Of a stretch of DNA of 64,000 nt, positions 1-8,676 are shown piece by piece. This stretch comes from an uncultured Opitutia bacterium (GTDB taxonomy: Bacteria; Verrucomicrobiota; Verrucomicrobiia; Opitutales; Opitutaceae). The position numbers were made by a program, and so were the translations under genes. The notes beneath the pieces were generated by a model, which was not told the origin of the DNA, did not search any database, and worked only from the letters and a program-made list of their open reading frames with translations. The stretch is taken from positions 1-64,000 of the forward strand of contig CAIKHO010000086.1 in the NCBI GenBank assembly GCA_903827245.1, given 5' to 3'. Positions within the stretch are counted from its first letter, which is position 1, and each line of letters starts with the position of its first letter.

Positions 1-484
1 CTCCCACAATTGCTCCGGTGTTTACCAGAACTACCGCGCTCGGCCGTCGCTTCAGAATCGCTATAGCGGTGGCGAGGTAGAGTCCAATCATGAAGCCAAA
101 CGAAAGTGTTCGGACGAGGCCGGGATAATAAGTACGTCCCGCCGGCCAGAGCGTCACTTCAACGTTTGCGACGAGCCCAAGCGCGATGCTCGCCGAAAAG
201 ATCAGGCACATGGCGGCATAGACCTTCGCGAAAGTATAGCCCATCTGGGCAATCGGGGCAGTACCTAGGACTGTCATTTCTGATGGCAACGCGGGAGCAG
301 TGACAGCCGTCGTTTCTACGGTTCTTGGATGTTCTGTCGGAGCCTCAGTCGTTCGTTCCACTCTTGCGGGGGTCGGAGAAACCGATCCTTTCTGCCGATC
401 CAACCACTCTCCACAAAACCTGCATTTGATTGCTTCGCCCTTGATCTGTTCGCGGCAAAACGGACAGATTTGAGTTTCTTCCAT
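1..484 (-). CDS. Zinc-ribbon membrane protein, C-terminus cut by window edge
   Basis: The reading frame runs from the ATG at 484 off the left edge with no stop, so about 161 residues are visible. The N-terminus starts MEETQICPFC and carries two CxxC pairs (CPFC and CRFC) about 14 residues apart, the usual layout of a short zinc ribbon. A Thr/Pro/Glu-rich linker follows, then hydrophobic stretches (around AAMCLIFSASIALGLVA and SFGFMIGLYLATAIAI) that look like membrane spans. Proteins of this shape are usually uncharacterised membrane proteins with a cytosolic zinc-ribbon head. Codon use is visibly less GC-rich than in the genes after 1.2 kb, and the gene lies on the 3' side of tRNA-Gln, so it may be acquired DNA. 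No specific function can be given. Confidence 0.75.
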   Translation of the reverse strand, partial: MEETQICPFCREQIKGEAIKCRFCGEWLDRQKGSVSPTPARVERTTEAPTEHPRTVETTAVTAPALPSEMTVLGTAPIAQMGYTFAKVYAAMCLIFSASIALGLVANVEVTLWPAGRTYYPGLVRTLSFGFMIGLYLATAIAILKRRPSAVVLVNTGAIVG

Positions 485-745
485 ATAGTCTCGAAGGATA
501 CCCGGCGAGCGGACTTAGGCCAAGTGTAGAACGCCAAATAGAAACCGGGACCCCGAAATCTAAATGGCGCTGGCCAGCTCTAAGCGCTAACAAACGGTGG
601 CATTGCGCCAAACGGGCCCGGCAGGCTGCTACCTCGTTTCAGGTGCGCACTGGTTTTCAGGGTGCGAAATGAAAAACAGGGACACATCAGGGACACACAA
701 TTTATTTTCATCAGCCATATTAATCATAAGCTGCTTATTATTAAC

Positions 746-819
746 TGGCTGCCCGACATGGATTCGAACCATGACTAGGTGAGTCAAAGTCACCTGTGCT
801 ACCATTACACCATCAGGCA
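746..819 (-). tRNA. tRNA-Gln (anticodon TTG)
   Basis: Read on the minus strand the sequence folds as a full cloverleaf. The acceptor stem TGCCTGA pairs with TCGGGCA (one G-T pair). The D arm is GTG...CAC. The anticodon stem GGTGA/TCACC encloses loop CTTTGAC, giving anticodon TTG. The T arm CATGG/CCATG encloses loop TTCGAAT. Discriminator G and an encoded CCA follow directly (746-749). Total length is 74 nt with CCA. Confidence 0.95.
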
Positions 820-967
820 GTGAGAGCGTCCGAGAGGGAGGACGTTGGCCCGGGCGCACGGTCGGTCAAGGCTGGAAACGGCCGGTCGCGGAGTGAAACG
901 CCACAGGGCAATGCACGATCCGATTCCGGACATCCGGCACGGCGCGATATATCTATCGCGCTGTTTC

Positions 968-1058
968 GGCATTTCTCAGCCACTGGTTGCACAGGCTACA
1001 CAAATGCGCCGACTCCATGTCTTCCATCTGCGCCCACCCGTGGAATTGGTGGCCAGGA
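968..1058. repeat. Degenerate copy of the GGCCACAGAT inverted repeat (family 1)
   Basis: The stretch starting CTCAGCCACTGGTTGCACAG and ending near GGAATTGGTGGCCAGG matches, with many substitutions, the reverse complement of the better copy at 20829-20945. The shared order of words is GCCACTG-TTGCAC, CACAAATGC, CCATCTG-GCCCA-CCGTG, GGTGGCCA. It is the only structure I see in the gene-free gap 820-1225 and looks like an old, decaying copy. Confidence 0.6.
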
Positions 1059-1225
1059 ACTTCCGGCCACGGCAATGGCCCGGTTCCTTCCGAAGGCTTT
1101 TTTAAAAGGCTGGCTTCTACGGGATGAAGACCTTTCAACTCCCGAAGAAATCTTCCAGCGACGGGCGATGAGCTGGGATGGACCCGGCAGCCCGGGGGTT
1201 CCTCTCCCGTCGCGGCGATCCATGC

Positions 1226-2650
1226 ATGACCCGGGAACGCATCAAGTCTCTGCTAACTCTTTTCGGGCTCCCCGATTCCTTCTCGGAGCAGCAGCTGAAG
1301 CAAGCCTATCGCGACCTCGTGCAGGTCTGGCACCCCGATCGCCACACCGGGAATGCACGGTTGCAACGCAAGGCCACCGAGCAGCTGAAGGAAATCAACG
1401 AGGCCGAGAAAATCCTCTCGGGCCTGCTGGTCAACGGACGGTTCAACCTGGCGGACTGGACGCCGGAGGAGCCCGACATTTTTCGTGCGCCACCGAACCC
1501 CGATCGTCCAAAAGGGGGAAAAGCCGCAGGCATTCCGTTATACTTCCGCTGGTGGCTCGTGCTGCTGGGCGCGGTGGGCGTCGTCATGCTCGTGTCCCAC
1601 GCGGGGTCGCGGCGGCATGCGCCGGATGACAGTCCTCCGTCCACGCCGCCCGGTTCTTCGCCGCCCCTGCCCGCCACGCCGGTGGTCAAGTCACCGCGAC
1701 TGGACGAACACAACGGGTTCAAACAATTTACCTTTGGCATGAGCCGCGCGCAGGCGGCCGCCGCCGCGGTCCCCGACAAGTCATGGGCCGATGATCAGGG
1801 AAACCAGGCGATGTTCACCTACAACCGGGGGCCGGTGGCCAGGTTGGATGACTATCCCCTGGACCGGATCGAGCTGAAGTTTGTCCAAGACCAGCTCTAC
1901 CGCATCGAGGTCGGCTTTTCCACGAATCAGGACAAGGTGTTCCAGGCGTTCACGGCGGCCTTCGGCGACTCCAACCCAAACGGCCAGGGGCTCCGCAACG
2001 GCCGTCCCTTGCGCATCCGGTTCTGGCAGGGGAACAATATTGTCTGCTCGATCCTCGCCGATCGGAACTCCCCGGAGGCGACCGGTTGGGATACCGTGGT
2101 GATGAGCGATCAGCGCCTGGACGGCCTGGTCGCAGCCACCCAACTGGAGGAATTAAGGGCAGACATCGCGCCCGATGGGTTCAAGGCCCTCACCTTCGGA
2201 ATGTCCGCCACGGAGGTGCAGTCGCGTTTCAGTCACAGCCACCTCAGCCTCAGCACCGACGCCGGCATGGGGGAAACAAGCGTGGCCATTCCCCGGCAGG
2301 CCGACCCGCAGCTGGCCGGACTGGGCTGGTTGCCGCTCGACGAAATCCGCTGCCACTTCTTCAAGGACCGACTCTATCGCATCGACCTGGTCTTTTCGCA
2401 GAACGCCGACGAGATCTTCCAGGCCTTCATGGCGCGGTTTCCCCGGGCGACGGCGAACTCGTCGTGGTTGCGGGGGCAAAAGGAAATGATCGCCCGGCAG
2501 TGGACGGACACCGGATTCGGCGCGGCCATCATGGCTCCGGTGACTGTGCCGCCCGTGTGGGACCGGGTCATCCTGTTCCAAGTTCAAATCAACGACGAAC
2601 GGCGAAAGTTCAACGACGAGGCCCCGGCGAGGGCGGCCAAGGATATTTGA
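1226..2650 (+). CDS. Membrane-anchored J-domain protein with duplicated C-terminal module
   Basis: 474 residues from the ATG at 1226; an in-frame ATG at 1178 would add 16 residues with no domain. Residues 1-68 form a J domain with the HPD tripeptide at 36-38 (VWHPDRH), the part of DnaJ-type co-chaperones that stimulates DnaK ATPase. One hydrophobic segment (about 107-125, WWLVLLGAVGVVMLV) predicts a membrane anchor, followed by a Pro/Ser-rich linker. The rest is two related modules, each starting with GFK-(Q/A)-(F/L)TFGMS (about 163 and 318) and containing PLD-x-I, DxLYRI and F(Q)AF motifs. The J domain should face the cytosol and the modules the other side. No SD is seen. Function of the paired modules is unknown. 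Confidence 0.85.
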   Translation: MTRERIKSLLTLFGLPDSFSEQQLKQAYRDLVQVWHPDRHTGNARLQRKATEQLKEINEAEKILSGLLVNGRFNLADWTPEEPDIFRAPPNPDRPKGGKAAGIPLYFRWWLVLLGAVGVVMLVSHAGSRRHAPDDSPPSTPPGSSPPLPATPVVKSPRLDEHNGFKQFTFGMSRAQAAAAAVPDKSWADDQGNQAMFTYNRGPVARLDDYPLDRIELKFVQDQLYRIEVGFSTNQDKVFQAFTAAFGDSNPNGQGLRNGRPLRIRFWQGNNIVCSILADRNSPEATGWDTVVMSDQRLDGLVAATQLEELRADIAPDGFKALTFGMSATEVQSRFSHSHLSLSTDAGMGETSVAIPRQADPQLAGLGWLPLDEIRCHFFKDRLYRIDLVFSQNADEIFQAFMARFPRATANSSWLRGQKEMIARQWTDTGFGAAIMAPVTVPPVWDRVILFQVQINDERRKFNDEAPARAAKDI

Positions 2651-2677
2651 TCCCGCACCACTGCGACGTCCCTGGTT

Positions 2678-2757
2678 TTTTAGCCACTGATTACACCGAT
2701 TGCACAATTTCCGGGCCATCGATCTGTGTCCATTTGTGAAATCTGTGGCCAAAAACC
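2678..2757. repeat. Family 1 inverted repeat
   Basis: Left arm TTTAGCCACTGATTACACCG, right arm ATTTGTGAAATCTGTGGCCA; the arms are imperfect reverse complements around a short spacer. It lies between the J-domain gene and the cheB-like gene, both on the plus strand. Confidence 0.85.
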
Positions 2758-2869
2758 TCCGAGGAATTCGGGATCGGTACTGAAAAGAGGTCCGACCGGG
2801 AAGAGGCGTCGCCTCTATTCGGGTTTAACCCCATGGTTCGCGCCGGACCATTGTTGTAATCTTCCCCTC

Positions 2870-3457
2870 ATGAACGCTGAGAAAGCGGTCGATGATTTTC
2901 CGGTTGTTTGCGTCGGCGGTTCGGCCGGTGGCTTGGACGCGTATATCCGGTTGTTGAAGAATCTTCCGGCCGATCCCGGCTTGGCCATCGTCATCGTCAA
3001 TCACGTCAGGACCGTCGCCACCCGGCTCCACGAAATCCTCCCGCGCTTCACGGCGATGCCGGTCGAGCTGATCACGGAAAGGCTGCTCATCCGGCCCAAT
3101 CACGTGTTCATCATCCCGGAACAGCGGGATTTGCACGTGCTCAATGGCGAATTCCGCCTGGAGCCGATCTCGAAACCCCGGGGATGGCCCGATGTCATAA
3201 CGGTTTTCCTGAACTCCCTGACCAAGCATTGGCACGGCAAGCTGATCGCGGTCATCGTCTCGGGCTACGATGGCGATGGCGCCGCCGCGCTGTGCGGCAT
3301 CAAGGAAGTGGGCGGCATCACCATTGCGCAGAAGCTGGACACAGCCGGGCAGCCGGACATGCCCGAAAGCGCGATCGCCACCGGATGCATCGATCTGGTG
3401 CTCTCGCCCGAGGAGATCGCGCAGGAACTCATGCGGATCATGTCCTGTGCGGGTTAG
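2870..3457 (+). CDS. Stand-alone CheB-type methylesterase domain protein
   Basis: 195 residues from the ATG at 2870. It matches the catalytic domain of CheB, the chemoreceptor glutamyl-methylesterase. The nucleophile serine is in VGGSAGG (S18), the histidine in IVNHV (H45), and the acid in GYDGDGAAAL (probably D136). The N-terminal receiver domain of classical CheB is absent, so it would not be switched by CheA phosphotransfer. No chemotaxis genes are seen nearby. Such single-domain forms are known in chemosensory clusters and in CheB/CheR fusion systems; here it is an orphan. The longer frame upstream runs through a repeat and is not coding. The start is preceded by a pyrimidine-rich stretch without SD. 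Confidence 0.88.
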   Translation: MNAEKAVDDFPVVCVGGSAGGLDAYIRLLKNLPADPGLAIVIVNHVRTVATRLHEILPRFTAMPVELITERLLIRPNHVFIIPEQRDLHVLNGEFRLEPISKPRGWPDVITVFLNSLTKHWHGKLIAVIVSGYDGDGAAALCGIKEVGGITIAQKLDTAGQPDMPESAIATGCIDLVLSPEEIAQELMRIMSCAG

Positions 3458-3510
3458 ACCCCATGGTTTGGACGACCCGTCGGTGGCATCATGGCGCTCA
3501 ATAAAATATC

Positions 3511-3663
3511 ATGGGCTTCGACCAAAATGACTCCCGGCCGATCATCAAGCCGGCCAAGAAGACGACCAAGGTCAACTTGGCGATGGTCGCCGCGGTGCTG
3601 ATCTTTTTCGGGCTGGGGATCGGTGCGATTTGCTGGATGAAGGTCACTCGCGGCCACCCCTGA
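3511..3663 (+). CDS. Small single-span membrane protein
   Basis: 50 residues starting MGFDQNDSRP. A basic stretch (KPAKKTTK) is followed by one hydrophobic span (about residues 23-42, LAMVAAVLIFFGLGIGAICW) and a short tail MKVTRGHP. Charge placement suggests the N-terminus is in the cytosol. It sits 53 bp downstream of the CheB-like gene on the same strand. I do not recognise the family. Support is the coherent membrane-protein pattern rather than homology. Confidence 0.5.
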   Translation: MGFDQNDSRPIIKPAKKTTKVNLAMVAAVLIFFGLGIGAICWMKVTRGHP

Positions 3664-3751
3664 CGGCTCCCTCTTTTCGGCCTTTCCGGCCTACCCTCTT
3701 CAAGGTAGCCGCGGCTTGGTGGCCAGTCCCCGGCACCTGAGCGGGAACCTT

Positions 3752-3790
3752 ATTTAGCCACTGATTGCACGGATAACATAAACTCCGGAT
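3752..3790. repeat. Half copy of family 1 repeat
   Basis: Only one arm (ATTTAGCCACTGATTGCACG then GATAACATAAACTCCGG) is recognisable; the opposite arm is missing or decayed. It lies in the 375-bp gap between the small membrane gene and glnK, which otherwise holds the two hairpins listed next. Confidence 0.65.
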
Positions 3791-3900
3791 TATTGCCGGG
3801 GCCAGTATGTTCGCAGCCTCACGCCGCTCTTCGAGACCGTCACAGGCGAACCCTTCGGATCGCCCGCCGCGAAGGCTTGGCCTCCAATTGGTGATTAACC

Positions 3901-3934
3901 CTAAAAATACGGACGGCCCGCATGAAGCGGGCCG
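3901..3934 (-). terminator. Probable intrinsic terminator of amt-glnK
   Basis: On the minus strand an 8-bp stem CGGCCCGC/GCGGGCCG (3914-3934, 5-nt loop) is followed within a few bases by TATTTTTAG. It lies about 105 bp beyond the glnK stop, oriented to end minus-strand transcription. Confidence 0.55.
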
Positions 3935-3947
3935 GTGGGCGGCGGAC

Positions 3948-3981
3948 GCCGGCTCTCCCAGATCCACATGGGAGAGCCGGC
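3948..3981. other. Perfect 13-bp hairpin downstream of glnK
   Basis: GCCGGCTCTCCCA and its exact complement TGGGAGAGCCGGC enclose an 8-nt loop. No T-run follows on either strand, so it may be a 3'-end stabilising structure or a processing site rather than a simple terminator. It lies between glnK and the terminator-like hairpin at 3914-3934. Confidence 0.6.
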
Positions 3982-4038
3982 TTATTCCACTAATGAGACA
4001 CCCGATAAAAGGTGCTCAAATCTGTTGATATGCGCGGG

Positions 4039-4464
<426 letters not shown>

Positions 4465-6069
4465 TTAGTGCGATGGGGTGCGGGTGTCGGGATACGCCGT
4501 GCCGCCATGCTCGTGGAGGTCGAGGCCCTCGCGCTCGATTTGCTCGGAGACCCGCAGGGTGCCGGTGGCCTTGACCGCGTACATGAGGACCATGGCGACC
4601 ACGAACACGCCGATACCGATGGAGGCGTTGCCGATGAACTGGGCGACCAGCTGGTCGGTGCCGCCGCCATAGAACAGGCCCTTGACGACCGCGCCGGCCG
4701 AATTGTCGGCGCCGGTGGGCGTCGGGGCGCCGAACTGGCCGGTGGCAAAGAGCCCCAGGCTCAGGGTGCCCCAGATGCCGCAGGCGCCATGGACGGGCCA
4801 CGCGCCGCAGGGATCGTCAATACGCAGATATTCCAGCAGGTCGGTGGCGAGGATCACGAGCACGCCGGCCACAGCTCCGAGCAGGATGGCCCCGAGCGGC
4901 GACACCCAGTAGCAAGGGCAGGTGATGGCCACGAGACCGGCCAGCAAGCCGTTCACGGTCGCGCCGCAATCCCACTTCTTGGAGCGGGGATAGACGAAGA
5001 AGAGCGCGGCCAGACCGCCCGAGCAGGCTGCGAGGGTGGTGTTGGCGGCCACCCGGGCGATGCCGGCGGTGTCCATTGCGGAGAGCGTGCTGCCCGGATT
5101 GAAACCGTACCAGCCGAACCAGAGGATGACCGCACCGACGGAGGCAATGGTCATGTTGTGGTAGGGCATCGGCCCGCCGCCATCGCGCTTGAATTTTCGG
5201 CCGAGGCGCGGCCCGAGGACGATGGCACCGGCGAGGGCGATCATGCCGCCGATCGTATGCACGACGGTGGAGCCGGCGAAGTCATGGAACGGCGCGGCCT
5301 TCCAGAACGGGATGGCGTTGAGCCAACCGTCCGGGCCCCACGCCCAGTGGCCGAAGATCGGATAGAGGAAACCGCTCACCCCGATGCTGTACCAGAGGTC
5401 GCCCCAGAAACCGGTGCGGCCCAGCATGGCGCCCGACGTGATCGTCGAGCAAGTGTCGGCGAAGGCGAATTGGAAGAGGAAGAACGCGAGGGTCGCGATC
5501 CCCGTCGATTCATAGGTGTCGCCCAGGTTCTGCAGGAAATACCACGTATGGCCCGAGCTATCTCCCCAGCCGATATACCCATTGCCGTGACCGAACATCC
5601 AGGCAAAGCCCCACATGTAGAAAAGAATTCCGCACAGGCAGGTGTCGACGATGCCCTCGAGCAGCACGTTCACGGTTTCCCGCTCACGGGCGAAGCCGGC
5701 CTCAAGGAACATGAAGCCTGCCTGCATGAAGAACACCAGGAACGCGGTGACCAGCACCCACATGGTGTTGATCGGGTTGACGTACGGCGGGGGCGGCGCA
5801 TCCGGGGCTGCAGCGGGCGCGGCCGCTGCGGCCGGTGCCGCAGCCGGAGCGGCGGCGGGCGTGGCCGCAGCGGCCGCCTCGGCCGCCGCCGGCGCGGGAG
5901 TCTGCGCATGGGCGGTGGTCGGCCGGGCGAAATAGAGCGAAACCGCGAACATGATCATGAAGCACATGCCCACGCCGAGGAGTTTGCCCCCGAAAAGCGC
6001 GTAAAAATATTTACGCTGCTGGGGGTCACGCATCTTGGTGACGAAGTTAGTTAAGGTGAATTTCTTCAT
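4465..6069 (-). CDS. amt: Ammonium transporter Amt with extra N-terminal span
   Basis: 534 residues, well above the usual 400-450. The Amt core starts near residue 98 (NPINTMWVLVTAFLVFFMQA). It holds both pore histidines, in FHDFAGSTVVH and PVHGACGIWG. Before the core there is a basic stretch, a hydrophobic span (about 26-47) and a linker of some 40 residues made almost only of Ala and Pro (about 56-96). Many Amt proteins have a cleaved signal peptide; here the N-terminus could be signal peptide plus linker or an additional anchor. A clear SD (AGGAG) sits 6 bases before the ATG, unusual for this window. It forms an operon with glnK downstream. It conducts ammonium across the inner membrane. 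Confidence 0.96.
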   Translation of the reverse strand: MKKFTLTNFVTKMRDPQQRKYFYALFGGKLLGVGMCFMIMFAVSLYFARPTTAHAQTPAPAAAEAAAAATPAAAPAAAPAAAAAPAAAPDAPPPPYVNPINTMWVLVTAFLVFFMQAGFMFLEAGFARERETVNVLLEGIVDTCLCGILFYMWGFAWMFGHGNGYIGWGDSSGHTWYFLQNLGDTYESTGIATLAFFLFQFAFADTCSTITSGAMLGRTGFWGDLWYSIGVSGFLYPIFGHWAWGPDGWLNAIPFWKAAPFHDFAGSTVVHTIGGMIALAGAIVLGPRLGRKFKRDGGGPMPYHNMTIASVGAVILWFGWYGFNPGSTLSAMDTAGIARVAANTTLAACSGGLAALFFVYPRSKKWDCGATVNGLLAGLVAITCPCYWVSPLGAILLGAVAGVLVILATDLLEYLRIDDPCGAWPVHGACGIWGTLSLGLFATGQFGAPTPTGADNSAGAVVKGLFYGGGTDQLVAQFIGNASIGIGVFVVAMVLMYAVKATGTLRVSEQIEREGLDLHEHGGTAYPDTRTPSH

Positions 6070-6743
6070 ACGGTGCTCCTTTTTTTGACTGCTGTGTGGA
6101 TGTGGATGGGTGGGACTTGATCACGCTGACCGATCAAAAATCGCCGAGGGACAGGGCTGACAGAAAATGCGCCCTGCAAGCCTGGCCAAGGACCGGAACG
6201 ACCGCGCCGAGGAAGGTCGGTCCGGTTGAGCCAAGGCCTGGATTAATCTGTGAGTGCGCATGTTGAGTATCCGTCCGCCGGAAAATTAATGGCGGCTATG
6301 TTCAAGACCCCGTTGAGCACCTCGCATACCACGTGCTCAATTTATTTTTAACGATATGTATTTTTTTCCTCAATGACCGATCTGACAGGATTCGATCCCA
6401 CGCAAAATAACCGTGTAGCTTTAAAATATATAAATAACTCTTTTATAGTTATTTACTAACTTTTGTCGCTGATCCAAGCATGCTTAAATACCGGCATAAT
6501 TTGGCACTAGAACAAGTTTCCTAAAATTATATCTCAATATTAAATCACTAAATTGATTTTTTATTGAGCTTATTGTCGGAGCCTTAAACTGGCCTCCGCC
6601 ATCGTTTTGGGCCTCGCCAAACCCAGCCCGAATCAAGGTGTCGGTGCGTTTTGCCTCATGGACTCCGAGGTCAGGCGTTGCGCTGTTGCCGACCTCGCTG
6701 AAGCCGGCGACCGCGGCTGCAATATCAAGCACCGTCGCGCAAA
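6070..6743. other. 674-bp gene-free, AT-rich upstream region of amt
   Basis: This gap separates the amt start from the kdpE remnant. It is much richer in A+T than its surroundings, especially 6340-6570, as expected for promoter DNA. I see no convincing coding frame on either strand. The one clear structure is the hairpin at 6313-6346. A sigma-54-like match near 6175-6192 was considered and rejected because the GG and GC elements are 8 rather than 10 bases apart. Confidence 0.5.
6313..6346 (+). terminator. Orphan terminator-like hairpin upstream of amt
   Basis: TTGAGCAC (6313-6320) and GTGCTCAA (6333-6340) form a perfect 8-bp stem with a 12-nt loop, followed at once by TTTATTTTTA. This is the form of an intrinsic terminator for plus-strand transcription, but no plus-strand gene lies upstream. 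It could end an unannotated small RNA divergent from amt, or act as a protein-binding dyad in the amt promoter region. Confidence 0.4.
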
Positions 6744-7346
6744 TTAACCCACAAACCGGTAGCCAATGCCCGATTCCGTGCGGAAGTAGACCGGTTCGTC
6801 CGGATCCTCCTCGAGCTTTTCCCGCAGCCGGCGCACATAGACATGAAGATAATGCGTCTGCGGCTTGGCATCGGGGCCCCAGATGGCGCTGAGAATCTGG
6901 CGGTGTGTCAGAACTTTTCCCCGGTGCTGGATGAAGAGCCTGAGGAGCGAGTATTCCTTGCCGGTGAGCTTGATCGGCACCCCCTTGATCGCGACGACCC
7001 GCTGGAGAAAATCCACCTCGATGTTGCCGTGACGGGCGCTGGTTGTTTCCTCCGTCAGTTTCGGACGGCGCAGGAGCACGCGTATGCGGGCCAGTAGTTC
7101 GCTTTCCCCGAATGGCTTGGTCAGGTAGTCCTCGGCCCCCGCATCGAGGGCCTCGACCTTGCGGTCCTCTTCCCCGTGGACGGACAGGATCAATACCGGG
7201 ATCTGGCTCCATTCCCGCAGCTGCCGGAGGACCTCGATCCCGGACATGTCAGGCAGGCCCAGGTCGAGAATGATCGCATCCGGGCGTCGATACGCCGCCT
7301 CCTGACGGCGGAGCGCGGTTGCAATTCGCGCGCCGCGGCCAGCCAC
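6744..7346 (-). pseudogene. kdpE: kdpE remnant: response regulator lacking its N-terminus
   Basis: The readable part is an OmpR/KdpE-type regulator: phospho-acceptor aspartate in AIILDLGLPD, switch residues in VLILSVHG and LTKPFG, and a winged-helix domain ending RTESGIGYRFVG as in KdpE. Family members begin with a strand plus two acidic residues (LVVDDE) about 45 residues before the acceptor aspartate. Here that segment is gone and the frame instead runs back into the TPR-protein remnant, with only a GTG at 7346 as start. The junction lies near 7310-7325. Without the acidic pocket it cannot be phosphorylated normally, so it is probably non-functional. KdpE normally controls the KdpFABC potassium pump; no kdp genes are seen here. 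Confidence 0.7.
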
Positions 7347-7528
7347 GTGGCGGCATCCTGGGCCCGGCCCTGGGTGAGGGCGGTGAGGCCCGACACATGG
7401 AGCGGGGCGAATTCGCGCGGGGCGGCGGCCCGCGCCTGCGCGCAGAGCCGCATGGCGGCGTCAAGCCGGCCGGCCTGGAGCTGGGCGGCGGCCTCCTGCA
7501 GGAGGCGCTGAAGTTTCGCGGGCTGCAC
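7319..7528 (-). pseudogene. N-terminal remnant of a TPR protein fused into the kdpE remnant
   Basis: From a GTG at 7528 the frame reads a tetratricopeptide-like start (about 60 residues: LLQEAAAQLQAGRLDAAMRL, then HVSGLTALTQGRAQDAATWL, ending ARELQP), after which similarity stops and the frame turns Arg-rich. TPR units of this kind open many larger proteins, such as TPR-sulfotransferases. It is cut off exactly where kdpE sequence begins in another frame, so the two remnants look like the ends of a deletion. Confidence 0.55.
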
Positions 7529-7667
7529 GCAGTGAATGAGTTCCCCAGAAATTCGGCCCGCGCAGCCGGGTCTTTAGCGGAATCGGCTCAAGCCGGCAGA
7601 TTGCCGGCCGATAGTTCATCCGGCGCAACCAACCGCGGAAGGGCGGGCGGTCCGCCTTTCCTCCATC

Positions 7668-8597
7668 ATGGCTTCCGCACTCTCCCCGCTGCCCGACACG
7701 GCGCCGGCACCGTACTCCGAGAAGGAAATCCAGCGCCGCATCGACGCCTGTCCCAAGCTCGCGTCGCTGCAGAGCATCAATCGCGCACTCAGCGCGCTGC
7801 TGCACTCCGAGCAGAGCCTGAACTCCCAGATCGCGGAGATCATCCGCCGCGACTCGTCGCTCTCGGCCCGGCTGTTGCGCATCGTCAATTCCGTCTATTT
7901 CGGGCTCTCCGCGCGCATCAACAACATCGAGGAGGCGGTCTTCTTCCTCGGGCTGCGCCAGATCCGCGAGCTGTCCCTCGCCACGCCGGTGCTCGAGGAG
8001 CTGCAGCAGCTCCAGTCCAACACCATCGCCAACCTGCCGTGGCGCGAGCTCTGGAGCCACAGCCTCGGCACCGCCATCCTCACCCGCGAAATCCTCGCGG
8101 CCACCGCCCTGCACGTCGACGACGACACCGACTACCTCGTCGGCCTGCTCCACAACGTCGGCAAGGTGGTTATGGCCTATGCGTTTCCCGATGAGCTGAA
8201 CGTCCTCATGACGATGCCCGCGCGGAATCCTGCCGAGGTTTGCGCGCGGGAGCGCGAGCTCATCGGCTGGGACCACGGGCGCATCGGCGCCCATTTTCTC
8301 TCCCAGCACCACCTCTCGGAGGAAATCGTCTCCGCCGTGCACTACCATAACGAGCCCGGGCAGGCTCCCAATCACCAGTTGTTCGCCGCCGCCGTGCAGG
8401 TGGCCGACCATCTCGTGCGGCACAACGGGATCTCCGGCGGATTCGAGTGCATCGAGCCCGTCGCCGCCGACTCATGGCTCCAGCTCGAGGGCTGGCAGAT
8501 CCTCTATGGGACCGACCCCGCGGAATCCGACATCGCCCGCGCCGCCATCGCCAATTCGCTCCAGCGGCTGCCGTCCGTGATGCAAAAGCTGCTGTGA
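7668..8597 (+). CDS. HDOD domain signalling protein
   Basis: 309 residues. An HDOD domain spans about residues 20-230: the N-terminal helical part (LPKLASLQ-type, IIRRDSSLSARLLRIVNSVYFG), then HSLGTAILTREI and GLLHNVGKVVMAY, where the HD-like motif is degenerate (HN). HDOD proteins are non-catalytic relatives of HD phosphohydrolases that act as signalling scaffolds, often near kinases and motility genes. It lies 79 bp upstream of a hybrid histidine kinase on the same strand, so the two probably work together. A second HDOD gene lies at 13163-14122. The ATG is preceded by CTTTCCTCCATC without SD. Confidence 0.88.
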   Translation: MASALSPLPDTAPAPYSEKEIQRRIDACPKLASLQSINRALSALLHSEQSLNSQIAEIIRRDSSLSARLLRIVNSVYFGLSARINNIEEAVFFLGLRQIRELSLATPVLEELQQLQSNTIANLPWRELWSHSLGTAILTREILAATALHVDDDTDYLVGLLHNVGKVVMAYAFPDELNVLMTMPARNPAEVCARERELIGWDHGRIGAHFLSQHHLSEEIVSAVHYHNEPGQAPNHQLFAAAVQVADHLVRHNGISGGFECIEPVAADSWLQLEGWQILYGTDPAESDIARAAIANSLQRLPSVMQKLL

Positions 8598-8676
8598 TCG
8601 CCTTTCCCTTCATGCCGCACCGGCCTTTCCGCACACCGCGCGTTCCAGTCCGTCGGCCCTGCGCCGTTCCAACGCC

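Noticed and set aside
6172-6192. Possible sigma-54 promoter for amt (TGGCCAGGCTTGCA on the minus strand)
   Set aside because: The GG and GC dinucleotides are 8 bases apart instead of the required 10, and TGGCAC is not matched.
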